Shown here piece by piece: positions 1-11,110 of a stretch of 37,144 nucleotides of DNA. A program made the position numbers and the translations under genes. The notes under the pieces are model-generated. The model had not been told where the DNA came from, made no database searches, and saw nothing but the letters and a program-made list of their open reading frames with translations. The stretch comes from Chara braunii (lineage: Eukaryota > Streptophyta > Charophyceae > Charales > Characeae): assembly GCA_003427395.1 (NCBI GenBank), contig BFEA01000007.1, positions 5,979,275-6,016,418 on the forward strand. The letters run 5' to 3'. Numbering within the stretch: position 1 is the first letter of the stretch; the number at the start of each line of letters is the position of its first letter.

Positions 1-205
1 TCAGAAGCTTCGGTCACTTCAGGTCATTTCAGGAATTTCAGGTGAGGACCTGAAATTGTTGAAGTGGCTGAAGCTTCTGAAAGGGGTTTCAGGTACCCCC
101 ATCCAACCGTTTGGATGGGGGTACCTGAAACCCCTTTCAGAAGTTTCAGCCACTTCATGTCATTTAAGGAGTTTTAGGTGGGGACCTGAAGCGGCTGAAA
201 GTCAC
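1..205. repeat. Nested fold-back palindromes
   Basis: Positions 61-106 and 111-156 form a 46-bp inverted repeat with one mismatch and a 4-base loop. Positions 1-10 and 71-80 are exact reverse complements, so 1-80 folds on its own with an imperfect stem. Positions 15-54 are also directly repeated, with changes, at 151-191. Short TTCAGGT and CTGAAA words recur throughout. The pattern is that of an inverted-repeat or MITE-like element cut by the window edge. No target duplication can be assessed because the left end is missing. Confidence 0.8.
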
Positions 206-1212
206 CTGTAAATAGTGTGTGTTGTTAACCATCTCTCAAAACCATGGGGAAATAGGCAGGGGGGGGGACGGCTGTATGGAAAAACTGGACTTTGAGGGGA
301 GAGCAACTGCTTGAATCCGATGGAGGGAGGCGATCTAAAAGACTGATTGGACGAGAGAAGGGGGAGGGGTATGCGGTGATTGGCGGAAGGGGAAGGAGAA
401 GGATCCAAAGAAGAAGGGAACGGAAGCTCACTGGGTAAGCGGGCTAGGAGAGAGAAAACGAGAAAGCGGTTAGGAAGCGAGCGTGAGCTCCCTAGTAACC
501 GTCCGGGGAAAGGAAGGAATACGCACGAGAGTCAGTTCTTAATAATTCTCAAAAGAAAAGAGGCATGAAGACACCTGAAGGCCAGGACGAAATCAGGAAG
601 TACCTAGCTCAGAAAGGCGGCCAGGGGTAGGGGGGCTAGGCCACCAAAGAAACTTTGAAGCAACAGGGATCAAAAGAGGCGGGAAAGGAACTGTGAGAGC
701 TAGTTGTGACGCTCGAAAGCGGGAAGTTGTTGGCGGGAGGTCGGTGAAGAGCGAGACGAGAGACCAAAATTTGGAAGAAGAGGTAATTGGTGGAAACGAA
801 GGAGAGAGGATCGACGGGAGGAGAGTCGAAGAAGAGAAGGGACTATAAAAAAAAAGGAGAGGCGCATGAAAAAAGGGGGAGGAGATAGGCGATCGGGCGT
901 TCGAAGGGGGGGCCGCACGAAGAGAAGTTGCTCTCGGACTGCGCATGAGGCACGAACGTCGCCTTCTTCGGATGGGGAAGGAGAGCTCGAGACGCAGAAA
1001 GGCGGAGGTGTTAGCGGAGATAGAGGGAACTCGCCAAGAGCGATAGAAGGGGACCTCTCGGTGCTCGGAGGGGATGTACGAGGACATTCCTAGCGGACGA
1101 CAGACCTCAGGGACGCTCGACCGCAGGCCAGCGCTGAGCGAACGCTGGAGTAGGAGGGTGCGAGGAGACTCAGTCGGGGGAGCGAGAGGGAGAGGAGGCA
1201 TTGTGGGAGTGA
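206..1212. other. Gene-poor, purine-rich stretch
   Basis: No credible gene is seen. The plus strand is rich in G and A (GGAAGG-, GAGA- and AAGAGG-like words), which keeps several frames open on the minus strand as low-complexity Ser/Pro/Leu/Phe translations. These have no domain and no family resemblance, so I treat them as by-products of composition. Confidence 0.5.
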
Positions 1213-1900
1213 ATGCCCGCCGGGATCAAACAACGAAGCAGAGGGCCCAGTGGTAACAACGTGCGGAGCACAGAGCAGAAAACCGGCGAGCGCAGAGCGC
1301 AGTTGAGCCGACATCCTCGGAGGTCGAACAACGAGGCAGAGAGCCTAGCTCGAGCGAAGTGCGGTACACAGGGTTGGAACCGCGAGAGCTGCGCGGACGC
1401 TGGTGTTGACGTCGACCGAGCTCGAATAGCGAAGCAATGTACCGATTTCGAGCAAAGAGCGAACTCTGAATAGGAGAGCAGCGAGCGCGCTAGGGTGAAC
1501 GTCGACTGGGCTCGAACAGCGAGTGATGTACCGAGCTCAAGCAACGAGCTAACACGGTGTTGGAACAACAGCGCGCACCCTGGTAGACGCAGCCCGAACG
1601 ATGAGCGATGCACCAAGTCCGACCAACAAGCGAGCGACCGAGTTGGAACTGGGAGAGCGGCGCACTCGTCGGTGTGGGCGGCAATTGAACATTCGGTCGG
1701 AACTAGGAGAGCAGCGAGCACTTTGTTGTGGACGCCAACTGAGCTTGAACAGCGAGCGAAGTACCGAGCCCTATCAAGGAGCGAACACTGAGGGTAGCGT
1801 GCACGGAGGTGCGAACGTTAGCCGAGCTCAAACAGCGAGCGAGGCGCCGCGCTCGGGCCACGACCGGAGCACCGAATTTGCACGGGGCCAGGCTTTGGAG
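1213..1900. repeat. Degenerate ~85-100 bp tandem repeat, 7-8 copies
   Basis: A core resembling GCTCGAACAGCGAGCGAAG recurs near 1222, 1323, 1418, 1508, 1591, 1741 and 1827, with a partial copy near 1685. Most spacings are 83-101 bp. Each core is followed by a weaker block resembling GGAACTGGGAGAGCAGCGAGC. Copies are strongly diverged, with indels between them. All three plus frames stay partly open because the unit is GC-rich and poor in stops, so the arginine- and serine-rich translations across it are not evidence of a gene. Confidence 0.65.
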
Positions 1901-2053
1901 GTAGCACGAGCTGGTCCGAATGGCGGAACAGAGGTCACAGGTTGGGAAGTGAGTCGGCCGCGTCGGAAGCCGCGGAAGTAACGAACGGAGAGATTGAGAA
2001 AGATCGACGCACGGGGACGCGTCACCTTGGCGGACAAGAGCTAGGCGACGGGG

Positions 2054-2087
2054 TAAGAGAGAGAGAGAGAGGAGGTCGCAGCAACAG

Positions 2088-2167
<80 letters not shown>

Positions 2168-2206
2168 GAGAGAAAGAGAGAGAGAGAAGGAGAGAGAGAA
2201 AGAGAC
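2054..2206. repeat. Compound (GA)n-(GT)n-(GA)n microsatellite
   Basis: A short GA run at 2055-2070 is followed by an uninterrupted TG run at about 2089-2132 and then an interrupted GA run at 2133-2206. The same TG-then-GA order is seen at 23590-23756, and a related compound repeat lies near 36906-36960. Confidence 0.95.
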
Positions 2207-2279
2207 AGTCCGCTGGTACTCTGATCTTCGGTAGAACTATCGAAGTTATTTTCGGGCCTCTTAACCTTTCGTGCTTGGG

Positions 2280-2470
2280 TCGGAGCAGTCTGCAGTCACC
2301 TGACGCAGGTCTATTTTCCCTTTTGTTTTGAATTCTTGTTTGGAGGACTATTCTGATCTCGAGTTTGAGCTGCCTGCGGTCGCCTGACGCAGATCTATTT
2401 TTCCTTTCGGTTTAGAATGGGCTTCGAATTCCTGTTTCGAGGTCTATTCGGAGCTCGAGTCCTCTCAAAC
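2280..2470. repeat. Two-copy ~83-bp direct repeat
   Basis: A segment beginning near 2285 (GCAGTCTGCAGTCACCTGAC and onward) is repeated about 83 bp later from around 2367, with scattered substitutions. Both copies share a CCTGACGCAG block followed by a CTATTTTTCCTTT-like tract, then TTTCGAATTC-like and CTATTC..CTCGAG blocks. No coding capacity is recognised. Confidence 0.6.
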
Positions 2471-2727
2471 AAAGCTTGCAGCCGAACCGGTCTTCCAGTT
2501 CTTCTTTGCTAAAAGAAGCTTGCCACGTTTATTTTTTAAGTTTGCTGACGGACTGGGCGCGGCTAGTCAGACTGGGTATTCAGGGAACAATGGGGGGGGG
2601 CCTGGTTGGAAGGCTCGGGTGTGCTGAAGGAAAAATGGGCAGGTTGAGAAACAAAAAGGGGGAGGGGTTCAGTGTGGACGGTCCAGCTGGACAGCGGGCG
2701 AATCAGGTAAGATTAAGTTGCCTAGAC

Positions 2728-2908
2728 AACAATAATAATAATAATAATATTGAAAATCAACAACGATAATAATAATAATAAAAATAATAATAATAATAAT
2801 ATAATAATATAATAATAGTAATAATAATAATAAAAATCAACAACGGTAATAATAAATAATAATAACAAAAGTAACAACAACGCTGAAAATAATAATAATA
2901 ATAATAAT
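2728..2908. repeat. (AAT)n trinucleotide repeat cluster
   Basis: There are several AAT/ATA runs at about 2730-2747, 2767-2832, 2850-2865 and 2889-2908, separated by two copies of an ATCAACAACG-like segment. That suggests a local duplication of repeat plus flank. The tyrosine-rich minus-strand translation is an artefact of the triplet repeat. Confidence 0.9.
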
Positions 2909-4866
2909 GAAAGTGTACTACGTATCTCTCCGGTTTGGTATATTTAAGACGAGGGGTGTTCTTTTCGGGGTGCGATGAGCGCCCTCCATCACAGATCTGG
3001 TTGGTAAGTGCAACCTCTTCGCCATTCCCTTTTCGAGCCAATTCCCTTTTCCCCCATACATACATCTTCCTACCCACACAAAGTATTAATGTACATATGC
3101 ACAAGCATACGTGTAGTATGCCTACTAACTCTAGCGGTAAATTCATCTGGTTCTACCCAACGTATTCAATGGAAGTTATGTGAAGTTCATCACGTAAAAG
3201 ACACCCTTGTACACATAAGATGAGTGATGTACATTTTATTTTATAGTGGTAGATTCGTTCGGCCTTTCTCATCTTATTGACAAAAATTCATCTTCTCTTA
3301 CTCCCATACTTACGCACGTACCTACCCATTTATACGCAATAATGCATGTTTCCATGTTCCATCAGAAGGTTCACCCGATTACACTCATCGTATCGATGGT
3401 AGCACCACGAGGTCTACTGCGAGATCGGTTGTTGGCCGGTGCATAAATACTATTTTTCTTCCTCATGTGCACGCACACACACATACATACAATCAAACGA
3501 GTGTAGAAGTGTATATTTCCACGTTCTAATCGTAGATTAATCCGATTTTTCTCATTCTAGCGATGTACGAAGCACGGGGGTCGCCGCACGATCAGACATC
3601 AACCATATGCAACGATCTTCCCACACTCTTGTCACCCCTCCTTCTCTCTTTGTATCCTTTGATGACAAGTGAAGAAATCGAGACTCACGTCTGACTACTA
3701 CTTCCAGGAAGTCGTTACGAGGCCCGAGCCTTCACAGTGTGGTGATCACGTTCCAAACCCTGAGATAGCCGCAAAGTGTAGGCCCCGACTCAGATCTTCA
3801 GCCAAATGATCATGGAGTATATAAGTCTATGTCCTTTTGCTTTTTTCCGTTCTTCTTCTTCCTCTTTCTCTTTCCCCGTCCTTCTCCCCTTTCCTCTTCC
3901 TTTCCCTCGTAACCCTCTCTTCTTTTCCTTCTTTACATTCTCTCTCGTACTTTCGATTAAGCGTTGCCTCCTCCCTGCTTGTGTTCGTGTTCGCCCACAC
4001 TTTTTCCGCTTGCTTGCTTTTCACACCAGCGTAATCGTTTGCTCGCAGTTTCATCTATACCTTTACGTCATTTGCTTCTTCCCAAGCATCCGTATCCTTG
4101 TCGTCGCGCTTGCTAGCTTTCATTTCCTTGCAGATCCGCCAGCGTTCATTTCCTTGCAGATCCGCCAGCGTTCATTTCCTTGCCCTTGACTGTGCCTGCA
4201 TACTGGCCTGTTTGCTTGAACTCGCGCTTGCTTACCCATCTTCCCGCCTATGCTCGCTTTTGCTTGCTTGTTGCGTTCCTATCCTGAGCTCATGCTTGTG
4301 GTTCTCTCGGACTTTTCCTCCAGCGCGCACTAGTATGCCTCGACTTTGTTCGCTGCATTCTGCTACCCTCATCTATTCGATGATTCTATCCCCAGATGAC
4401 GGGCAAATTTACTCCAAAATAAATAAATAAATAATAATAACAATCAACCAATACAAGGTTCTATGGTATAACTACAAAGAAAGCCATTCACTTCCAGCTT
4501 TCACTGTCATTCTGTGAACCTATACGATTTAGTGGTCCATATACCATGGTAAGGTGGTGAGTACATTCTGCTCCAATAAGTCGAACTTACTTCCAATTTA
4601 TTTATTTATTCTGTCATATTTCGTGAATTCAGCAATACCAACCGTATCGGGTTTTACACCTAAAGAAAAAAAAAGGTGTGGGTGTATCTTTTTCATGTTC
4701 TAGCAGAAGATTCATTCCCACTCCCGTTCTGCTTCGGTTGGGAAACGTTTCCTATGTCCCCATAGTTTTTGGTAAGTGTCTGCTTCGTCTCCTTTCCCTC
4801 ACTTACTTCTGAACCCTTCTTAATACCCAGGTATTATTCATAATGGATGGCACTGAAGGAGCGATA
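2909..4866. other. No gene seen; weak dispersed repeat and a 26-bp tandem repeat
   Basis: I see no supportable gene. A loosely conserved motif of the type TTCCATGTTC..AGAAGATTCA..CCGATT appears near 3345-3385, 3510-3560 and 4687-4725, suggesting remnants of one old dispersed repeat. A 26-bp unit is tandemly repeated about 2.5 times at 4119-4183. The segment 3830-4330 is strongly pyrimidine-rich. Open frames here are short and low in complexity. Confidence 0.4.
4119..4183. repeat. 26-bp tandem repeat, 2.5 copies
   Basis: The 26-bp unit starting TTCATTTCCTTGCAGATCCG occupies 4119-4144 and 4145-4170. A partial third copy runs to 4183. The two full copies are identical, indicating a recent local duplication. 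Confidence 0.9.
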
Positions 4867-4900
4867 AATATATATATATGTGTATATATATATATATATA

Positions 4901-5791
4901 CAGGGTTACCAAACTGAACGTTCGGGGGCCCCCGGTCTGGCCCCCGAACGTTCGGGCGTTCGGGGTCCTGTTCGGGGGCCGAACACCTCCAGGTTCGACC
5001 CCAGCGAAAAAATATTTCGGGGCCTAAAAATAAGTTTGTTTTTCTGAATTTATTTGTGTGAGTTCTCTCTGATGTAACTTACAAGTCCATAAATTTTGAA
5101 GCCATTATGCTAATCCAAAAAAACATTAAAAATCGTCAAAGATGGGGGTGTCAAAACGTGCTCGCCCACTCACTATTTTTTTTTTTTTCACTTTTAACTT
5201 TTTGTTTTTACTTTATTTTGGGGTTGTAAAATTTTTATTATTTTGTTTAGAACAAATTAATGAGTTATTGATTATGTAAACTATATATCTGTAAATTTTC
5301 AGGGCATTTGTCAATGCCAAAAAATAATAAAAAATCGGCAAAGATGGCGGTGTCGAAAAGGTGCTGGCACACTCACTCATTTTAATTCTCTTCTTATTTT
5401 TTCTTATTTTTTTCATAGTGTTTATTTTGTGTATTTGATTTTTAATTCAAATTTGGTAAAGCATTTGGATGTAGTGCCAAGGCAGATGTTGTTTAGTTTA
5501 TGTTTCTCCATAACATATGTTGTTTTCAAAAATTTTTGAAAACTTTGTTTTTTTTTTTTGGTTTTTTTTTTTGTCCGCGTTCGGCCCGAACGGCCGAACG
5601 CCTTCCGAAGGGGTCCCGTACGTTCGGGCGTTCGGATTCGGGCGTTCTGCCCGTCCCGAACGCCGGCAAGGAAAGGAAAGGAAACAACTGCACGGCACGA
5701 CAACATTCAGCATGAGAACAAACATAAGAAGATTCTCCCATAGAAACCATCTGTCACGCAGGCTTTATATAGCCAAAAGAAAATAACCCTG
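4901..5791. mobile_element. hAT-like non-autonomous DNA transposon
   Basis: The element starts with CAGGGTTA at 4901 and ends with the exact reverse complement TAACCCTG at 5784-5791. Both ends abut TATATATA, which would be an 8-bp target duplication but lies in a TA microsatellite and so is not decisive. CAGGG ends with an 8-bp duplication are typical of the hAT superfamily. Both subterminal regions (4916-5015 and 5575-5665) are packed with GTTCGGG/CCCGAAC motifs, including a perfect 15-bp inverted repeat at 4916-4930 and 4939-4953. hAT transposases are known to bind clustered subterminal repeats. No transposase ORF is present, so it would depend on an enzyme encoded elsewhere. The interior is AT-rich and holds a diverged direct duplication. 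Confidence 0.7.
5088..5382. repeat. Internal direct duplication inside the hAT-like element
   Basis: A segment of about 95 bp at 5088-5180 is repeated at 5289-5382. The best-conserved part reads ATCGTCAAAGATGGGGGTGT in copy 1 (5132 onward) and ATCGGCAAAGATGGCGGTGT in copy 2 (5334 onward), followed by a shared CACTCACT. The offset is about 200 bp. Divergence indicates that the duplication is old relative to the element ends. Confidence 0.75.
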
Positions 5792-5804
5792 TATATATAT
5801 ATAT

Positions 5805-6229
5805 CGTCACAAATAGAACTGCCCGGTAAACCGTAGGCAGAGAGAGAGAAGAGGACAACAAACGAGGGGCTGTGACAAACTCTTTCGTCGGAGTTTCACT
5901 GACTCATCAGGAGGCTGAACCCTCAACAGTCTGCAGAATCCCCTCACTGATTACACTGTAAATGATAATCTACCTTAACCAAAATCAAAGTCGACTATCA
6001 CTCACCCACACCAGATGAAAAACTCTACAGACTGTCGGTTCACACCCCATCACAAGCCAGCAAAACATCCACGAAACAAAGAAAGGTCTGTCACAGCCAA
6101 AAAATACACTCCAGACACGCCGCTGGCAATATATATATATATATAGATATAAAATAACGAATTTACGGATAAGGAATAATAAAAAAAAATAAGAAAATTA
6201 TAAACAAAACTAACTGGATTAACTTGTAA
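5805..6229. other. No gene seen
   Basis: The sequence is AT-leaning with a short TA microsatellite around 6128-6146. No ORF with recognisable content, RNA gene or transposon end was found. Confidence 0.4.
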
Positions 6230-6557
6230 GGGCCCCACGGGGACATCGGTCAGGCTCCTACAACTGGTAGGGGCCTAAATTCTCACGTCTAATCACTTCT
6301 AATCTCGAGGTTACGAGTTCGAATCCTCACTGACTTTGTGCGGGGTCAAATGATTGGGACTACCCTAGCTTACTAGCAAAAAGGAGCTGACCAGGAGGCA
6401 AAATGGACCCGATCTCTGTATTCTCTCCATACCGATCCGCACATGTACCTACTAGGTTAGCTCCTCGTTCGGTCAGAACAAGGGCAACATTGCTATAAGT
6501 ACAGGGCCGGCTCCGTCAGTGTAACACGCTCATCGCTGGCTTTTTTTTTTTTTTTTT
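6230..6557 (+). mobile_element. tRNA-derived SINE with T-rich tail
   Basis: AGTTCGAATCC at 6316-6326 closely matches the RNA polymerase III B-box (GGTTCGANTCC). About 60 bp upstream, AGGCTCCTACAACTGGTAGG (6252-6271) resembles a degenerate A-box. A ~230-bp tRNA-unrelated body follows and ends in an uninterrupted T run at 6541-6557. This order (pol III promoter, body, homopolymer tail) is the organisation of tRNA-derived SINEs, some plant families of which end in T. The T-arm stem pairs poorly, so this is not a functional tRNA gene. SINEs borrow LINE enzymes, and no partner LINE is visible here. The exact 5' end is uncertain. Confidence 0.6.
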
Positions 6558-8814
6558 AGGTTTAGTTTAGGTCGGTACCGGCCGTCACTACCTAGTATGG
6601 TAGGCAACAAGGGTTTTTTGTGACTGCCCTCGCCATAGCGGGTGTATATTAATTTTTCCACTCCACTTTCGAGTTTATGGCGGAGCACATTGTCATTTCG
6701 TGTACCCGGTCGTGCTTGACATTCATGTGTTCTAACTAACTAACTTATCTAGTTATTTTAGCCAGAACCTTTTAACTAACTCAGTGTGTTGTTGTCGCAT
6801 CCCGCGCGACTCCTCTCTCGGCCCTCGCGGCCGGAGGCTTGTAACTTTTACTAACCATTATCGTTTGTCGCATTTACCGTGTTAACTCTCATGGTCACTT
6901 AACGTCCTCGGTCTCGGCAGTCAAGGAATCCGTCTCACGGTACAGTTTGAAACAATCTCATTTTTCACTCTAGACTGTCTTTGTCATGGCAACTGGCGTC
7001 AATTATGTACCGAATGCAAAAACATGAGCAAATCTTTTGTAAGGGTGTTTGCTCCGGCAGTTTTCCCGGACCCCATTAAGCGACACCCCCGTCGCTAGGG
7101 AACCTAAATGCAAATAAAAGGCCTTATGACGTGACAAGTTGTCAAAATCCGATAATCTGGATGAAATTGTGGTTTGAGACTCTCATTGTCCTCCTTGGCA
7201 CGTCCATACCGTCAAGATTTCAACCTGGGTCTCCCACATATCCAAAATGATAGTTCCCATGAAATATTATTCCATATATACCCAAGTGGGAATACTAAAT
7301 CAGTACTACAGTTATGGAGCTCACCAAGGAAGACAATGATAGCTTCTCCCCCCAACTTTAGACTTTATTCGTCAGGATCTCGTTGAGTGTATGAGGAGTT
7401 AGGAATCATATTCGAATCCTACTCGTTGGACTGGGGTCTTAACCTAAGTGAAGTTTTACCGTCCCACCCGGAGTCTAATGCGAGGGGATCGGCGACCTTG
7501 GCCTCAATCCACCACAGCCGGTTGATCAGGCCGAAACTGCGGTCCACCACGTTGTTATTTTAGCGGTGGTTCCCGTATTGGCTACGCAATATCAAGAAAA
7601 ATTTCTCCTATCATTCTAGACCTGACTCTTGATCCCTCCGATATCTACCTGAACCAATTCCATCATTAAGGAGGCTCCCCCTCAAGTTTCAGTTCTATGC
7701 CATAATCGGAAGGTTCGCTGCATTGTTATACTTGGTCAACAACCCACGCTGGGAGTTACGTCCCAATGATGCCAATTTTCTGCCATAGGCTTGGTAATTT
7801 TAAGTCCCTCAGACTGTCCTCCTAGAGTGGATGAACGATGGAAAAAAAACAATTTGACCAAAAAATCTTTCTCCCCTCGTAAGTTTGGACGAATGAACCA
7901 TATTAAACGTATATATGAAAAATTTCATCAATAAGAATAAATTATCATGATTGTCATATTGTCGCTGATTGAGGGGCATCGTAAGAGCAACTTAGGGGTC
8001 GTGTCTCCCAGACCTCGATCGCAGGCTGAACAGACACACGTCCCGGGGATCTTTAACCAACAAGAAAACCAACCAAATATTCATAAAGAAAGTTTAAAAA
8101 TATTTGTTTGACTCCTTGTCTTGTCAGAAGGCAGAAAAAAACATCCATTTCATTCATAACCTTACTCGCATGATTTTTCAAATACCTAAAAATAAATTTT
8201 ATTTTTTCCTTACCACATTTTCGAGCTTTTACATACAATACAGAGCACAGAAAAAAAAAAATGACCAACACAGCAAGTCACATTCAAATTGTACATGTCA
8301 CATTTCAGCCTATCGCTCTTGAACACTTAGGCGTTTTTTTTAGCATCCTAGTTCAAGATTTAATAACACAGTTCGCACACACATCCCTGATACACACTTC
8401 TCAAATCAAAACCAAATACTGGAACAACTCAATTGTGAAAGTGAAAAATATTTGTCGTCGGTATATCCCATAATTAGAATCCAGAATATATGACTCAAGA
8501 GAAGGAAGACCGAATAAAACGACCTTTCCTCTAAAAGGAAAAGAATAAAATTTGGAGTTCGAGTTATATGCCTCTCTTATCCTCAATAACTAAAGTACAC
8601 ATACCGAGCTAATTCTACATAAAAAAACACATGTTTCAAAATTGTCAACCCTCTTTCTGCCGCTAAAGTACAACATTACATCCCAAAGGAGATAAAGACT
8701 CTACCTATTCTACATTTCTGACTCCTAGTGTACAGTGTCGCATTAAAAGAAAGGAAAGGAAAATAATATAAATGGTTGTTGAGAACTTAGGTGATTAAGG
8801 TGCATAATCCCCTT
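6558..8814. other. No gene seen
   Basis: Nothing in these 2.2 kb reads as a gene on either strand. Open frames are at most about 72 codons and have no recognisable content. A TATTCGAATCC motif near 7415 recalls a pol III B-box but lacks an A-box partner. The segment could hold LTR or other non-coding parts of neighbouring retroelements, but I could not pair any LTRs by eye. Confidence 0.4.
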
Positions 8815-11084
8815 CTAGTCCCTCATACTGAGGTTCAACAGCCTATATAATTGAGTCATGAACCCGTCCTTGGCTTTCTTAACAGGGTTCCCTACTCTGT
8901 CAATAAGCTTCTTGTTTTCATCCAACATTACTGGCCCTTTCCCCTCATCAATCTTAAACCCTGGGCAATCTTCCCTCAAATGCACCCCCTTCATACAGTA
9001 CCAGCACAACTTATTTTCCTCTCCCCTTGTCATTTTGGCAGGAAGGGGTGGAGATGTCATTCCCCTCTCACTCCCTACTTCCCCCACCTCAGGAAAAACT
9101 CTTTTTTTACTAATCCTTGATCCATATTCATTTTGAGAGGATTTTGCTACTACTCTAGATGTCATTGGCTCAATACGCTCGTTGGTAGGGGTTGAAGTGA
9201 TGACAATGGGCTGATTGCCGTTTTCCTTTGCCTGCCTCAGCATTTCTCTTTCAGCCTCACGTGAACTCTGCCCTGGTGCTAGAAGTGTCCCTATAATACT
9301 CTTGATCTCAAACCCTAGCTCTCCTTTCCACTCAATGATCTTAGTTGGCGCGTCTACTCCTCTTCCCTGACTGACCATTATGAGACTTTTCACCTTCTTC
9401 TCCATTTCCTTCCACCTCTCCTCTCATTTCCTACTCTCCTTCTTCCTTCCTTTCTTCTCAGACTCCTTTCCCTCCAACTTGCCAACTTCCTTCTCCAACT
9501 TTTCTCGTTCAACTCTTTTTTTCTCTTCTTCATTGTCTTTGTTGCTCAAGGCAACACTCAAAGATTCCACTTGCTGCTTCAGTGCCTTCTATTATTCCCT
9601 TACCTGGCTTACTTCAGCCTCCAAGCTTTCCACCTCCTTTCTCATCTTTCCACCTGCACATCCCTGTTTTCGTCCCTCTTTCTCAATCTCCGGATTTCTT
9701 TTAGGATTTAAGGAATGTGATTTGCCACTCCCTGAGTAAGCAATTCGGTTTTCTCTTTTACCCTGTCCTGGAGTTCTCTTATTGAAACCCCCAACCTCTC
9801 TATCTCGTCATCCCTTCTCTGTCCTCCTTATGCTTTTTCCAATTTCTCAGCCACATCTGACTCTTCCTCAAGGAGTCACTCACAGTCCTCCCGAAGCATC
9901 TCATGTAGCCTAATCAACCTGTCCATGTCTGAAGCTAACTTGGAGCTGATGATCATTTCAGACAATAAGATCCTTTCTAGCCTCATACTCCAAGGGGCAT
10001 CTGCCAGCAACTCATTCTCTTTCATAGAGGCTACCATTTTGTTTCTCCACTCCTTATTCGCTTCCTCTCTTTTCTCTCTCTCTTCTCTTGTCATTCGTCT
10101 AGACCTTTGTTCCATAGAAGGGTTCTCTCATGCTTTCACCCCAGTTTCTCTTTCCTGTTGATCCATCCCTTTTCTCATTTCCTCTTTCTTATCCTCGTTC
10201 TTCTTCTCCTCGTTCTTCTTCTCCTCTTCCTTCTTTTCTTTGTCCTTCTTCCCCTCTTCCCTCTTCTCCTTGCCTTTCTTCTTCTCTTCCTTCTCCATCT
10301 TGCCTTTCTCATTTTCTTCCTTCATCTCCTCCACACACTTTTTTTTTCCTTGTACCCTGACAATTTTGCTTGATGTCTCGTTTCCTTCTTGGTGTGTTTT
10401 CCTTATCCTGACAAGTACTTGTCTGAGAGGCACATCATCTTCATCAATCTTTTGTTGAACCCTCTTCTCATGCCTCTTTTCTTTCTTTCCTATCCACAAT
10501 CCTTGCTTTTGAAGTAACTGTCTCTTCTTCTGCCTTTGAAATGTCAGGGGATAGGTCTTTCTTAATGTGACAAAAAAACCTACCCAGGTACTTGATTCAT
10601 CCTTGATCCTCTTTACACTTTCATATGCCCTGGGAACTGCCCTCGTCAATACCTGCTCCATCTTTTTCTCCTCCATCCATCCTCTCCTCTCAACGCAAAG
10701 GTCGATGTTATCCTCAAAGTTCCGTACATTGGTATCGTCGAAGATGATGTCGTCTTCGATCTCATCTCTCCTTAGGTCTCCATATTTGACCTACATTTCT
10801 GTCTTAAAGGTCAACTATCCCGAACAGTTTGTGGCAATATCATCGATCGTCTTCTTCGTCTTCTTACATTCCCCAACTCCTGCTACCTTGAGTAACACGG
10901 TCGAAGTGTCCCACTCTCTCCTGAAAGCATACTTCTCAATCTCCCTCAGAATCAATCTCAAATTGTCCCCTTTTCTATAAATCGGCATTCTATCGGAATC
11001 CCTTGTCACCCGTCAAAACCTTTGTCGTTCTCCTCTGCTTGAAGTTAGTCTGGAAGACCTCGCCATCCCTCCCTTCTGTGACAT
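8815..11084 (-). pseudogene. Second Gag-like ORF with CCHC zinc knuckle, broken
   Basis: A Gag-type protein would bind and package element RNA. The likely start is the ATG at 11082-11084. Near the N-terminus are two related segments, one with GDNLRLILREIEKYAFRREW (about 10910-10975) and one with DTNVRNFEDNIDLCVERRGW (about 10675-10745), which look like a duplicated capsid-type module. A very Lys/Glu-rich tract (about 10130-10340) and predicted coiled coil (about 9400-10115) follow. The C-terminal part (8815-9405) carries a perfect CX2CX4HX4C knuckle, CWYCMKGVHLREDC, at 8965-9006, followed by an LDENKKLID segment and a stop. The frame is interrupted by several stops and at least one frameshift between about 9405 and 9876. 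No protease or RT follows it. It lies directly downstream of the integrase, with only an intron-like spacer between. It could be a third ORF of the same element or a truncated neighbouring element. Confidence 0.75.
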
Positions 11085-11110
11085 TGTTGTTCCTCTTGCA
11101 GGATTATGGC

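Noticed and set aside
593-1721. Minus-strand frames of 183-202 codons rich in Ser, Leu, Pro and Arg
   Set aside because: They run over purine-rich low-complexity DNA and the degenerate tandem repeat, with no domain or consistent start.
2757-3146. Tyrosine-rich 129-codon minus-strand ORF
   Set aside because: It is produced by the AAT trinucleotide repeat.
7400-7430. Possible tRNA T-arm (TATTCGAATCC)
   Set aside because: There is no A-box, acceptor stem or anticodon arm at the right spacing.
10128-10373. Plus-strand Leu/Phe/Ser-rich ORFs resembling membrane segments
   Set aside because: They are the antisense of the Lys/Glu-rich tract of the second Gag ORF.
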